Shown piece by piece: positions 42,595-51,471 of a stretch of 59,282 nucleotides of DNA; the stretch's first letter is position 1, and each line of letters starts with the position of its first letter. The notes beneath the pieces were generated by a model. That model saw only the letters and a list, made by a program, of their open reading frames with translations. It ran no database searches and was not told the DNA's origin. The translations under genes were made by a program, and so were the position numbers. Source of the DNA: DASPKX01 sp035627835 (GTDB taxonomy: Bacteria; Verrucomicrobiota; Verrucomicrobiia; Limisphaerales; SXQI01); contig DASPKX010000042.1 in the NCBI GenBank assembly GCA_035627835.1, forward strand, positions 1-59,282, read 5' to 3'.

Positions 42595-42869
42595 ACCCGG
42601 AGGAAATCTTCGACTGACGCGGCCTCAGGCATTCCGATGAAGCGGCGGCGAGGCTCAGGGCTAAGCCGCACGAGAGTGGGAGTGGCAACGATGCCATAAT
42701 GCTCAGCCGCGTCCGGGCGATCGATCACGTCGATGATCTGACAGAGGCCAGTTGAAGTGTGATCATCGCAAAAGGCAGCAAGGGCCTGGGTCAGTGGCGC
42801 GCTTTGCCGGTTATCTCCGGCAACAAAAAGCACAAAGCGCGCATATATTTTGGCTGGGGCCTCAAGCAT
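42591..42869 (-). CDS. KaiB-like protein (thioredoxin-like fold)
   Basis: 92 residues. The KaiB pattern is seen: YARFVLFVAGDNRQSAPLTQ at the start, CQIIDVIDRPDAAEHYGIVA in the middle and ATPTLVRLSPEPRRRFIGMP at the end (A-[IT]-PTLV, P-x-RR-x-IG). KaiB in cyanobacteria binds KaiC to reset the circadian clock; many non-cyanobacterial homologues act in stress or in histidine-kinase signalling. No KaiC or KaiA gene is in the window, so this is a lone KaiB. No cysteine pair for redox chemistry; the two Cys are not CxxC. Probably cytoplasmic. Confidence 0.82.
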   Translation of the reverse strand: MLEAPAKIYARFVLFVAGDNRQSAPLTQALAAFCDDHTSTGLCQIIDVIDRPDAAEHYGIVATPTLVRLSPEPRRRFIGMPEAASVEDFLRV

Positions 42870-42971
42870 TGGCTCAGAAGCTAAGCCTTACCTGTCAGAA
42901 GGTCAAACGGGCGCGATCTGCCATCCTTCTGCCCTAGACACGTGGAAGGTGGCGCCATAAATAACCCGCGC

Positions 42972-43526
42972 ATGAACGGAGCCGAAGGCCGGAACAGAAC
43001 CCAGCAGAAGACTCTTGGCAGTTTCATTTTTCTCAGCCGATGGCTCCAGGCGCCATTGTACTTAGGGCTGATCATTGCCCAGGGCGTTTACGTGTTCCGC
43101 TTCATGATGGAGTTGTGGCACTTGATCGCGCAGGCGACCAGCCTGAAGGAGACGGAAGTGATGCTGATCGTGCTGGGGCTGATCGACGTGGTCATGATCG
43201 CGAACCTGCTGATCATGGTGATCATTGGCGGATACGAGACCTTTGTGTCGCGGTTGCATCTAGCGGGACACCCCGACCAGCCAGAGTGGCTCTCCCACGT
43301 GAACGCGGGTGTGCTGAAGGTGAAGCTTGCGACGGCGCTGATCGGGATTTCATCCATTCATTTGTTGAAGACCTTTATCGAAGTGGACAGGTTGAAAGGT
43401 GATGACGGGGCGTACGGCGCGGTGTTCTGGCAGGTGATGATTCACATCACGTTCGTGTTATCCGCGCTTATCCTTGCGTGGATTGAGCGCCTGCTCATGG
43501 TTAAGAACGGCAAGGGAGACCATTAA
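42972..43526 (+). CDS. YqhA family (UPF0114) membrane protein
   Basis: 184 residues from the ATG at 42972 (MNGAEGRNRTQQKTLGSFIF); an earlier GTG at 42942 is in frame. Hydrophobic segments: WLQAPLYLGLIIAQGVYVFR, MLIVLGLIDVVMIANLLIMV with IIGGYETFVSRL after it, VKLATALIGISSIHLL and MIHITFVLSALILAW. These match the UPF0114/TIGR00645 family, whose role is not known. It is transcribed away from the KaiB-like gene. A weak hairpin (CGCTGC/GCAGCG at 43536-43553) with GGTTTTG follows. Confidence 0.88.
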   Translation: MNGAEGRNRTQQKTLGSFIFLSRWLQAPLYLGLIIAQGVYVFRFMMELWHLIAQATSLKETEVMLIVLGLIDVVMIANLLIMVIIGGYETFVSRLHLAGHPDQPEWLSHVNAGVLKVKLATALIGISSIHLLKTFIEVDRLKGDDGAYGAVFWQVMIHITFVLSALILAWIERLLMVKNGKGDH

Positions 43527-43575
43527 ACGACGCCGCGCTGCTTTTCGGCAGCGGGTTTTGCGCGTAGCTTAAGAC

Positions 43576-45738
43576 ATGCTCTCTTACGCCCGAGTAATGG
43601 CGCTGCTTTGCGCCCTGACATTTCTCGGATGCCAGGAGCGTCACCTGAAGCGAAGTGGAGAGAAGATGGGAAAGGCCACCAATCAGCCTGCAGCCAAGCA
43701 CGCAAATCGACTGTCTCGGGAGAAGTCCCCGTACCTGCTCCAACACCAGCACAACCCGGTGGATTGGTTTGCATGGGGCGAAGAGGCTTTCGCGAAGGCG
43801 CGAGCGGAGGATAAGCCGATTTTCTTGAGCATAGGCTACTCCACGTGCCATTGGTGCCACGTCATGGAGCGCGAGTCTTTCGAGAGCGAGGAGGTGGCCG
43901 CGTATTTGAACGAGCACTTCGTCAGCATCAAGGTCGATCGCGAGGAGCGGCCGGATGTGGACAAGATCTACATGAGCTTCGTCCAGGCGACGAGCGGGCA
44001 GGGGGGATGGCCGCTGAATGTTTTCCTTACGCCGGAGTTGAAGCCTTTTTACGGTGGCACGTACTTTCCACCAACAGCGAAGTACGGCAGGCCGAGCTTT
44101 CTGCAATTGCTGCAGCAGCTTGCGGAGGTTTGGAAAACGCGCAGGGCCGAGATTGAGGAGTCCGCGAAGGACATTCACCAGCAGCTTGGGGCGTTGGGCA
44201 AGCTCGAGGCCGACCCCAACACTTTGCTGACGCCTGGGATTTTGGAAAAGGCGGCCCGGACCTTTGCGCGGGAGTACGATCCGCATCATGGCGGGTTTGG
44301 CACGGCTCCGAAATTCCCTCGCCCCACCCAGCCGGCCTTCCTGCTGCGGTGGGCAGTGCGGCAAGGGAACAAGGAAGTGGTGGATATGGTATTGCACACT
44401 TGCGATGCCATGGCTGCAGGGGGGATCTACGATCAGATCGGGGGTGGGTTTGCGCGCTACTCTGTGGACCAGCAATGGCTGGTGCCGCACTTCGAGAAGA
44501 TGTTGTACGACAACGCGCAGTTGGTGCAGCTATACCTCGATGCCTACCTTGTGAGCGGGGATCAGCAGCAGGCGGAGGTGGCACGCGACATCATTCGATA
44601 CGTGCTGCGCGACATGACGTATCCTGAGGGCGGCTTCTATTCCGCTGAAGATGCCGATAGCGAAGGGAAGGAAGGGAAGTTCTATTGCTGGACAGAGCAG
44701 GAGTTGAAGGAACTGCTCACCCCAGACGAGTTTCGCGTGGCCAGTGAACACTTTGGGGTGACGAAGCGAGGGAACTTCCTGGACCACAGTGATCCTGATC
44801 CGCTGCCGGACCTCAATGTGTTAAGCATCGCCGCGCCTTTGCGTCAGGAAAGTGATCGACCGCTACTGGCCTCCGCGCGCAAGAAGATGTTCGAGCGCCG
44901 CGCAAAGCGAGTTCGCCCGCACCTCGACGATAAAATACTCGCGAGTTGGAACGGGATGATGCTCGGGGCGATGGCGCGCGCTTCTGTGGCGCTGGGGGAG
45001 CCGGCATTGCTGGCTGCGGCTGAGAAGAACCTCCGCTTCGTGAGATCGAAGCTTTGGGATGCAAAAGGAAAGAAGCTTCACAGCCGCTGGCGTGATGGTG
45101 AGCGCGACGATGTGCTCCTGCTGGATGCCCATGCGAACATGCTCGCGGGCGTGCTGGATTTGTATGAAGCGACTTTGGATCCCGCACATCTGCAATTTGC
45201 CCTCGACCTCGGGGAAGCGATCCTTCGCACTTTTTACGACCCGCAGGAGGGCGGGTTTTGGCAAACCCCCGCCGGAGCGAAGGATCTCATTCTGCGGGCC
45301 AAAGATGATTATGATGGTGCGGAGCCTTCCGGCAATTCCGTCACCACCCACGCCTTTCTTCGGTTAAGCGCAATCACCGAGCGGGGGGAGTTCAAAGACG
45401 CGGCTGACAACACACTGCGCGCGTTCAGCCAGCGGATGGACAGGCTTCCACAAGCGGTGCCAAACATGCTGGCTGCGCTTGATTTCTCGATGGAGGAGCC
45501 GCGTCGGGTGGTGATTGCAGGCGATCCTAAATCATCGGCAGCGAAAAGCCTCATTCAGGCGGCGCATCAGGTTTATCAGCCGAACAAAGTTGTGCTCGGA
45601 ACGGTTGGGCCGGTGGAGCCTTTCGCGCGGACGTTGAAGCCGCAGGCTGGCCCCGCGAGTGTCTATCTTTGCACAGGGAATGCGTGCCAACCACCGACCA
45701 GCGATCCCGCGCAACTTAAAGCCTCGCTGAAGCGTTGA
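43576..45738 (+). CDS. DUF255 thioredoxin-like / six-hairpin protein (YyaL, spermatogenesis-associated 20 type)
   Basis: 720 residues. An N-terminal hydrophobic segment ends in LTFLGC (Cys19), an imperfect lipobox, so it may be exported or lipidated. The thioredoxin-like domain begins near residue 45 (NRLSREKSPYLLQHQHNPVD) with CHWCHVME, the CxxC at 91-94. The (alpha/alpha)6 part follows: HHGGFGTAPKFPRPTQPAFL, GGIYDQIGGGFARYSVDQQW and FHKMLYDNA-like HFEKMLYDNAQLVQLY. The family is widespread, with an unproven role in sugar or redox handling. It ends three bases from the convergent regulator gene, and no terminator is seen there. Confidence 0.9.
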   Translation: MLSYARVMALLCALTFLGCQERHLKRSGEKMGKATNQPAAKHANRLSREKSPYLLQHQHNPVDWFAWGEEAFAKARAEDKPIFLSIGYSTCHWCHVMERESFESEEVAAYLNEHFVSIKVDREERPDVDKIYMSFVQATSGQGGWPLNVFLTPELKPFYGGTYFPPTAKYGRPSFLQLLQQLAEVWKTRRAEIEESAKDIHQQLGALGKLEADPNTLLTPGILEKAARTFAREYDPHHGGFGTAPKFPRPTQPAFLLRWAVRQGNKEVVDMVLHTCDAMAAGGIYDQIGGGFARYSVDQQWLVPHFEKMLYDNAQLVQLYLDAYLVSGDQQQAEVARDIIRYVLRDMTYPEGGFYSAEDADSEGKEGKFYCWTEQELKELLTPDEFRVASEHFGVTKRGNFLDHSDPDPLPDLNVLSIAAPLRQESDRPLLASARKKMFERRAKRVRPHLDDKILASWNGMMLGAMARASVALGEPALLAAAEKNLRFVRSKLWDAKGKKLHSRWRDGERDDVLLLDAHANMLAGVLDLYEATLDPAHLQFALDLGEAILRTFYDPQEGGFWQTPAGAKDLILRAKDDYDGAEPSGNSVTTHAFLRLSAITERGEFKDAADNTLRAFSQRMDRLPQAVPNMLAALDFSMEEPRRVVIAGDPKSSAAKSLIQAAHQVYQPNKVVLGTVGPVEPFARTLKPQAGPASVYLCTGNACQPPTSDPAQLKASLKR

Positions 45739-45741
45739 GAT

Positions 45742-46893
45742 TTAGCGCGGGCTGTTGAGGGCGCGGTATTTGCTGGGAGGCATCCCTGCTTCGCGTTTAA
45801 ACGCGACGCTGAGATACTCGACGTGAGAGAAGCCGGTGTGCTCCGCGATTGCTTCGAGGGAAAGATCGCTTTGGGTGAGCAGCTCTTTTACACGGTCCAA
45901 TTGCACTCTGATAATTTCCTGGTGCGGGGTGCGGCCAATGAGTTGCTTGAATTTCTGCTCAAGCAGGCGGCGGGATTGAGGCACTGCTTTGATGACATCC
46001 TGCACGTTGATTCCGTTGCAGGCGTTTTTACGGATGTAGTGAATGGCGCGAGCTACGTTCCGATCTTCTATGGCGAGCGCGTCGGTTGATTGCCGCGTAA
46101 CGACACCGCTCGGCGGAATGAGGTGCGTTTCGCCTTTGACCTTCAACCCGCCCATCATCTTGTCGAGCAAAGCTGCCGCTTCATAGCCGGTGCGGTGGGT
46201 GTTCGGCATCACACTGGACATAGGCGGATCCGAGAGTTCGCAGAGGAGTTCGTCGTTATCGACGCCCAACACCGCCACCTCATCTGGGACGGCGATGTCC
46301 CGCCGACGACATGCGTCCAGCACCTGTTGCCCGCGAAAGTCATAACAAGCCATAATCCCGATGGGCTTCGGCAACCCGGTGATCCATTCAGCCAAGTCTT
46401 CGATTTGCCTATCGTCGTCGGGGGCGAACTTTCTTGAGGGCGAATAGACGGCGCACTCGCGCCCAGCCGCGCGAATTGAATGCTGGAAATGCTCCTGGCG
46501 CCAGTTCGACCAGTTGAAGCGTGTGTCACCCGCAAAGGCGAAGTGACGAAACCCGCGCTCAAGCAAATGTTCAGCCCCGAGATGCGCCACCGCGCCGTCG
46601 TCGGTCTCGAACCATGGCAAGTGCGGAAGCAATCGGGCGGCGCTCACATCCACAATGGGAACCTTGAGTGTCTTGAGCGCCTCGGCAATGGAAGGGTTTT
46701 CAATGCGCGCGATGATGCCCTGGCCATCCCATTCGGAGAGCCAGGCAGGCGCTTTGTCCCCGCGCGTGTGCTCTGAAAGCGAGAGAGACCAGCGCCTGCG
46801 CTCGCGAGCGTAAGCGACGATGCCCCGCAACAAACCACGCGCGTACGCGTTCGAGGTTTCAATCAGCAGCGCGACTTTAGGGCCACCCTTCAT
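45742..46893 (-). CDS. XylR-like transcriptional regulator (periplasmic-binding-like sensor + AraC DNA-binding domain)
   Basis: 383 residues. Residues ~5-270 are a LacI/periplasmic sugar-binding fold (VALLIETSNAYARGLLRGIV; VPDEVAVLGVDNDELLCELS; SVMPNTHRTGYEAAALLDKM). The C-terminal ~100 residues hold the AraC-type double helix-turn-helix (SLEAIAEHTGFSHVEYLSVA, then KREAGMPPSKYR). This order is that of the xylose regulator XylR. It should sense a sugar and activate genes nearby; the divergent ThuA-haem protein gene is the obvious candidate. Two palindromes lie in the gap. Confidence 0.92.
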   Translation of the reverse strand: MKGGPKVALLIETSNAYARGLLRGIVAYARERRRWSLSLSEHTRGDKAPAWLSEWDGQGIIARIENPSIAEALKTLKVPIVDVSAARLLPHLPWFETDDGAVAHLGAEHLLERGFRHFAFAGDTRFNWSNWRQEHFQHSIRAAGRECAVYSPSRKFAPDDDRQIEDLAEWITGLPKPIGIMACYDFRGQQVLDACRRRDIAVPDEVAVLGVDNDELLCELSDPPMSSVMPNTHRTGYEAAALLDKMMGGLKVKGETHLIPPSGVVTRQSTDALAIEDRNVARAIHYIRKNACNGINVQDVIKAVPQSRRLLEQKFKQLIGRTPHQEIIRVQLDRVKELLTQSDLSLEAIAEHTGFSHVEYLSVAFKREAGMPPSKYRALNSPR

Positions 46894-46927
46894 CCTTGAT
46901 GGATCAACATTTCTTGTGACGGGTTGT

Positions 46928-46942
46928 TGCTCTTAAAGAGCA
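46928..46942. promoter_or_regulatory. Palindrome TGCTCTT-A-AAGAGCA in the divergent gap, candidate operator
   Basis: A perfect 15-base palindrome with seven-base arms lies 35 bases before the start of the XylR-like regulator gene and 158 bases before the ThuA-haem gene. A smaller one, TTGAT-GG-ATCAA (46896-46907), is right at the regulator start, and CGAACG-TAAC-CGTTCG (47050-47065) is nearer the other gene. The position suggests autoregulation or control of the divergent gene. Confidence 0.5.
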
Positions 46943-47099
46943 GATCAGCCCGCCGCGCGCGAGAGGAAAAAATTCAATGTCAAATGCGCGGAACATCATG
47001 GCTGCAAGCGGCGCTCTCTGGAAGATAGGCTCGACACTGACACTCTCTGCGAACGTAACCGTTCGTGGCCGTGATCGTCTGACTGTTACAAGAAGAACC

Positions 47100-50000
47100 A
47101 TGTTAAAGCTGTTTCCGTTTATCTGCGCGCTGGCGCTGGCAATCGCGGCCGCCTCCTCCTCTTATGCTGCCCAGGCAGGAGAGCTGCGCGTCCTGTTCCT
47201 GGGCGACAATGACCACCACAAGCCCGAGGACCGCTTCAAGCAACTCCAGCCGGTGTTGGCGGGAAAAGCGATCGACCTGGTTTACACCGACAAACTCGAC
47301 GACCTGAATCCCACGAAGTTGGCTGGGTACGATGGCATCCTTATTTTTGCAAACCACACCCGCATTTCCCCGGAACAAGAATCGGCTTTGCTGCAGTTCG
47401 TCGAGAATGGCGGAGGGCTGATCCCGTTGCACTGCGCCTCATTCTGCTTCTTGAATTCGGAGAAGTACATCGCGCTGGTGGGTGGCCAGTTCAAGAGCCA
47501 CGGCGCGGGTGTTTTCAAAGAAACGATCGTGAACCCGGATCATCCTGCGATCAAAGGCCACACCGCGATCGAGAGCTGGGATGAGAGCTACGTCCACACC
47601 AAGCATAATTCCAACCGCGTGGTGCTGGCAGAGCGGCATGATGAAAAGGGCAAGGAGCCTTACACATGGGTTCGCGAACATGGCAAAGGCCGCGTGTTCT
47701 ATACCGCATGGGGGCATGACCAGCGCACCTGGGGCAACGCGGACTTCCAATCGCTGGTTGAAGGTGGCATCCGCTGGGCTTGCGCCAACTCTCCGACCCA
47801 GCTGCATCCGAAGACGGGGCTGAAGCCCTTCGAATATATGGAAGCTCCTGGCCCGCTGCCGAACTACGTTGCGGGCGCGCGGTGGGGCACACAGGCAGAG
47901 CCAATCCGCACCATGCAGAAGCCGCTCTCCCCGGAGGAGTCGATGAAGCGCCTGGTGACGTTCCCGGGATTCGAAGTGAACCTCGTCGCTGCTGAGCCGG
48001 AAATCGTGAAGCCCATTTGGCTGACTTGGGATGAACGCGGCCGCCTTTGGATCGCTGAGACCGTCGATTACCCGAACGACATGCGCCCCCTTGGTGAAGG
48101 CCGCGACCGGATCAAGATTTGCGAGGACACCAACGGCGACGGGAAGGCTGATAAATTCACCGTATTTGCCGACAAGCTGAGTGTTCCAACGACGTTTGTT
48201 TTTTCGAACGGCGGCATCCTTGTTGCGCATTCAGGCCAAACTGAGTTTTTCAAAGACACGAACGGGGATGACCGGGCTGATGAGCGGAAAGTCGTGTTTC
48301 AAGGGTGGGGAACGCGCGACACGCACGCAGGCCCGAGCAACTGGCGGATGGGCTTTGATGGCTGGATTTGGGGTGTGGTCGGCTACTCCGGTTTTCGCGG
48401 GAACGTTGGTGGAAAAGAAGTCACATTCGGGCAGGGCATCTATCGCTTCAAACCGGATGGCTCCGCGCTCGAGTTCGTTCGCTCCAGCAACAACAACACC
48501 TGGGGCCTTGTTATCAGTGAGGACAATATCATCTTCGGCTCCACAGCTAACGGCAACGCGAGCATGTATATGCCAATCGCAAACCGCTATTACGAAGCTG
48601 TGAGCGGTTGGTCAGCCAGCCGCATTGAATCCATTGCAGACAGCCAGCGGTTTTATCCGATCACCGCCAAAGTCCGGCAGGTGGATTACCACGGCAAATA
48701 CACGGCAGGCTCCGGGAGCGGGCTCTACACCGCGCGCAGCTTCCCGAAAGAGTATTGGAACAGCGTCAAGTTCGTGGCTGAACCGACAGGCCATTTGCTC
48801 GGCAAGTTCCACCTGAAGGCACAGGGAGCGGATTACGTTTCGCACAACGGGCGCAACTTCCTCGCCAGCGATGATGAGTGGACTTCACCGATCGCTGCCG
48901 AGGTTGGGCCCGACGGCGCTCTTTGGGTGGTGGATTGGTACAACTACATCATCCAACACAACCCAACGCCACAGGGGTTCGAGAACGGAGCGGGCAATGC
49001 GTATGTCACGCCACTCCGCGATAAGGTCCATGGGCGCATTTACCGGGTCGCTTACAACGAGGCGAAAGGTGGCAAGGCCACAGCGCTGGACGCGAGCAAG
49101 CCTGAGTCTCTTCTTCAAGGGTTGAAGAGCGACAACATGCTTTGGCGCATGAACGCGCAGAGGCTGATCGTCGATGGCAAGAAAACCGAGATGACGCCCG
49201 CACTTTGCGAGTTGGTGGCGGAGAAATCCGTTGATGAAATTGGCCTGAACACAGCGGCCATCCACGCGTTGTGGACGCTGCATGGCTTGGGGGCGTATGC
49301 CTCCGGTGAAACCCGCGCAATTCGCGCCGCGACTGAAGCGCTAAAGCATCCGTCCGCAGCAGTGCGCCGCGCAGCCGTCAGTGTGCTGCCGCGCAATGGC
49401 GAATCGTTGCAGTCGATTTTGGCTGCGAAGTCGCTCGAGGATAGCGACGCGCAAGTTCGCCTGGCCGCCCTGCTCACACTTTCTGAAATGCCGGTTTCCG
49501 AGCAGGCTGGTGCCGCAGTGTTTGCGATGCTGCAGGATCGCAAGAACTCTAATGACCGCTGGATACCTGACGCCGCAGTGGCGGCCGCGGCCAAGCATGA
49601 CGCGGCCTTCCTAAAAGCAGCATTGGCCAGCTTTAAGCCGGAAGGGTCCAGTCAAAAGACAACTTCGGCAGGCAATCTCATTGGAAACGCATCGTTTGAA
49701 GAGGTCGAGAACGGCTCCCCAAAAGGATGGAGGACCGTCACGCACGGCGGGCGGGCTGAGTTTTCAGTCGCCGACACCGGCCGCACTGGTGGTAAGAGCA
49801 TTCAGATCCGCTCGCAAAACGGGGCGGACGCGAGCTATGCCACAGTCGTGAAACTTCGTCCCCGCACAGACTATCGCCTGAGGGGCTGGATCCGCACCCA
49901 AGGCGTTCAGAAACTCGGCAACGCCATCGGGGCTTTGCTCAACATCCATGAGCTTCAAGACGCGGTGAAAGGCGCGACTAAGGGTGTTGTGGGTGACAGC

Positions 50001-51353
50001 GAGTGGACCCAGGTGCAGCTCACTTTCAACTCGGGGGAACTAACTGAAGCCACCATCAACTGCCTGTTCGGTGGCTGGGGACGTGCGAGTGGCACAGCAT
50101 GGTTTGATGACATCGAACTCACTGCTGCGCCCGGCTCCGAATTGCCGGGGGAAGTTGGCCGCGTCGTTCGTTTGGTGACGGCACATTACGCGCAGCGCGG
50201 GCCAACCGACACGATTCTCGGGACGCTCTCGGCGTTGCAGGGTTCTTCACCCGCGCTGGCTCTGCCTGTGCTCGACGGCCTGGTTAGCGGTTGGCCTGCG
50301 GGCAAAGCTCCAGTAATCAATGCAGACCAGAAGAGGCAGCTCACCTCGGTCATGCAAACGATTCCCGAGGATTCCCGAGACCGCCTGCTCGCGTTGAGCC
50401 TTGCGTGGGGCAAAAGCGACTTGTTTGGCGACAGCATTGCTTCCATCACAAAGTCGCTCCGGGAGAAGGTGGCTGATGCGGGAGCGGCTCCTGAGGAGCG
50501 CGCGAATGCTGCTCGGCGCTTGATTGCATTGGAGGGCAGCCCCGAAGTTGTCACGTTCATCCTGGGGCAAATCTCAGTCCTGACGCCGCCTGGCGTCGCG
50601 ACGGGATTGCTTAATGCGCTTGCTGAAAGCCGCGAGCAAAAAACAGCCGACGCCATCATTAATGCCTGGGCGAAGTACACACCTTCAGTGCGCCGCACTG
50701 CCTCCTCTGTTCTGCTCCGCAAAGCAGAATGGACGACGGCTTTGTTGGATGCTGTTCAACAATCAAAGCTCAAGCGGACTGACATTGCGACCGAGCACTG
50801 GGCGCAAATGCGTCAAAACCAGAACCGCCGCATCTCCGGGCGCGCTGAACGGCTGGCGGCCAGCCCAGGCGCAGGGTCCTCCGACCGGCAGGAAATGGTG
50901 GCTAAACTCCTTCCGCTGGCGAAAGAGAATGGCGACGCCAAGCATGGCAAAGAACTGTTCACGACGAGCTGCGCCGTGTGCCATGTGTTTGCCGGAGCTG
51001 GCGGGAAAGTTGGTCCGGACTTAAGCGGTGTGGGCGCTAAAGACCCAACTGAAGTTCTCACAGACATCATTGATCCAAATCGCTCCGTTGAGGCGAACTA
51101 TCGCTTGTGGACGGTAAACACCAAGGATGGGGAAACATTGTCCGGGCGCCTGGAAGCGGAGACACAAACGTCGGTCGAAATTTTGGACACCACCGGGATG
51201 AAGCATGTGGTGCAGCGGAAAGACATCGCTTCAATGGAGGAGTCTGAAATGTCGATCATGCCCACAGGATTTGAGGCGCTCCCGCCCGATGATCTTAAAG
51301 CATTGTTAGCGTATCTGCGGACAGGCGAGGCGCCAAAAGCAGCAGGGCAATAG
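47100..51353 (+). CDS. PVC-type haem-binding multidomain protein: ThuA, dehydrogenase propeller, HEAT repeats, CBM-like and cytochrome c domains
   Basis: 1417 residues from the ATG at 47100 (MLKLFPFICALALAIAAASS, a signal peptide); an earlier in-frame ATG at 46977 adds 41 unlikely residues. Order: ThuA domain (~30-240, VLFLGDNDHHKPEDRF, LIPLHCASFCFLN); membrane-bound-dehydrogenase-type propeller (~285-660, AEPEIVKPIWLTWDERGRLW, EDTNGDGKADKF); HEAT-like repeats (~690-830); a CBM-like beta domain (~860-1000, NASFEEVENGSPKGW); more helices; a CxxCH haem site (SCAVCHVFAG, about 1290) and the terminal PVC haem domain (DLSGVGAKDPTEVLTDIIDP). Likely an exported electron-transfer sugar oxidiser or binder. 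A terminator follows. Confidence 0.9.
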   Translation: MLKLFPFICALALAIAAASSSYAAQAGELRVLFLGDNDHHKPEDRFKQLQPVLAGKAIDLVYTDKLDDLNPTKLAGYDGILIFANHTRISPEQESALLQFVENGGGLIPLHCASFCFLNSEKYIALVGGQFKSHGAGVFKETIVNPDHPAIKGHTAIESWDESYVHTKHNSNRVVLAERHDEKGKEPYTWVREHGKGRVFYTAWGHDQRTWGNADFQSLVEGGIRWACANSPTQLHPKTGLKPFEYMEAPGPLPNYVAGARWGTQAEPIRTMQKPLSPEESMKRLVTFPGFEVNLVAAEPEIVKPIWLTWDERGRLWIAETVDYPNDMRPLGEGRDRIKICEDTNGDGKADKFTVFADKLSVPTTFVFSNGGILVAHSGQTEFFKDTNGDDRADERKVVFQGWGTRDTHAGPSNWRMGFDGWIWGVVGYSGFRGNVGGKEVTFGQGIYRFKPDGSALEFVRSSNNNTWGLVISEDNIIFGSTANGNASMYMPIANRYYEAVSGWSASRIESIADSQRFYPITAKVRQVDYHGKYTAGSGSGLYTARSFPKEYWNSVKFVAEPTGHLLGKFHLKAQGADYVSHNGRNFLASDDEWTSPIAAEVGPDGALWVVDWYNYIIQHNPTPQGFENGAGNAYVTPLRDKVHGRIYRVAYNEAKGGKATALDASKPESLLQGLKSDNMLWRMNAQRLIVDGKKTEMTPALCELVAEKSVDEIGLNTAAIHALWTLHGLGAYASGETRAIRAATEALKHPSAAVRRAAVSVLPRNGESLQSILAAKSLEDSDAQVRLAALLTLSEMPVSEQAGAAVFAMLQDRKNSNDRWIPDAAVAAAAKHDAAFLKAALASFKPEGSSQKTTSAGNLIGNASFEEVENGSPKGWRTVTHGGRAEFSVADTGRTGGKSIQIRSQNGADASYATVVKLRPRTDYRLRGWIRTQGVQKLGNAIGALLNIHELQDAVKGATKGVVGDSEWTQVQLTFNSGELTEATINCLFGGWGRASGTAWFDDIELTAAPGSELPGEVGRVVRLVTAHYAQRGPTDTILGTLSALQGSSPALALPVLDGLVSGWPAGKAPVINADQKRQLTSVMQTIPEDSRDRLLALSLAWGKSDLFGDSIASITKSLREKVADAGAAPEERANAARRLIALEGSPEVVTFILGQISVLTPPGVATGLLNALAESREQKTADAIINAWAKYTPSVRRTASSVLLRKAEWTTALLDAVQQSKLKRTDIATEHWAQMRQNQNRRISGRAERLAASPGAGSSDRQEMVAKLLPLAKENGDAKHGKELFTTSCAVCHVFAGAGGKVGPDLSGVGAKDPTEVLTDIIDPNRSVEANYRLWTVNTKDGETLSGRLEAETQTSVEILDTTGMKHVVQRKDIASMEESEMSIMPTGFEALPPDDLKALLAYLRTGEAPKAAGQ

Positions 51354-51412
51354 TGATTTCGTCAGGGGCAAGAGCTTGGTTGCCTCTGGCGTTGTTGGTT
51401 GGGAACTGAGTG

Positions 51413-51451
51413 GAAGGGCTGTGCTTTTCGGAGTGCAGCCCTTCTTCTTTT
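51413..51451 (+). terminator. Hairpin terminator after the ThuA-haem protein gene
   Basis: GAAGGGCTG (51413-51421) pairs perfectly with CAGCCCTTC (51436-51444) around a 14-base loop, followed by TTCTTTT. It lies 59 bases after the stop at 51353 and just before the peptide transporter gene. Confidence 0.7.
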
Positions 51452-51471
51452 CGGGCACGGTTCGATAATCC

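Noticed and set aside
43501..44490. Minus-strand frame of 329 codons opposite the DUF255 gene
   Set aside because: The DUF255 gene has clear family motifs in the other strand; the minus frame is an Arg/Leu/Pro-rich shadow.
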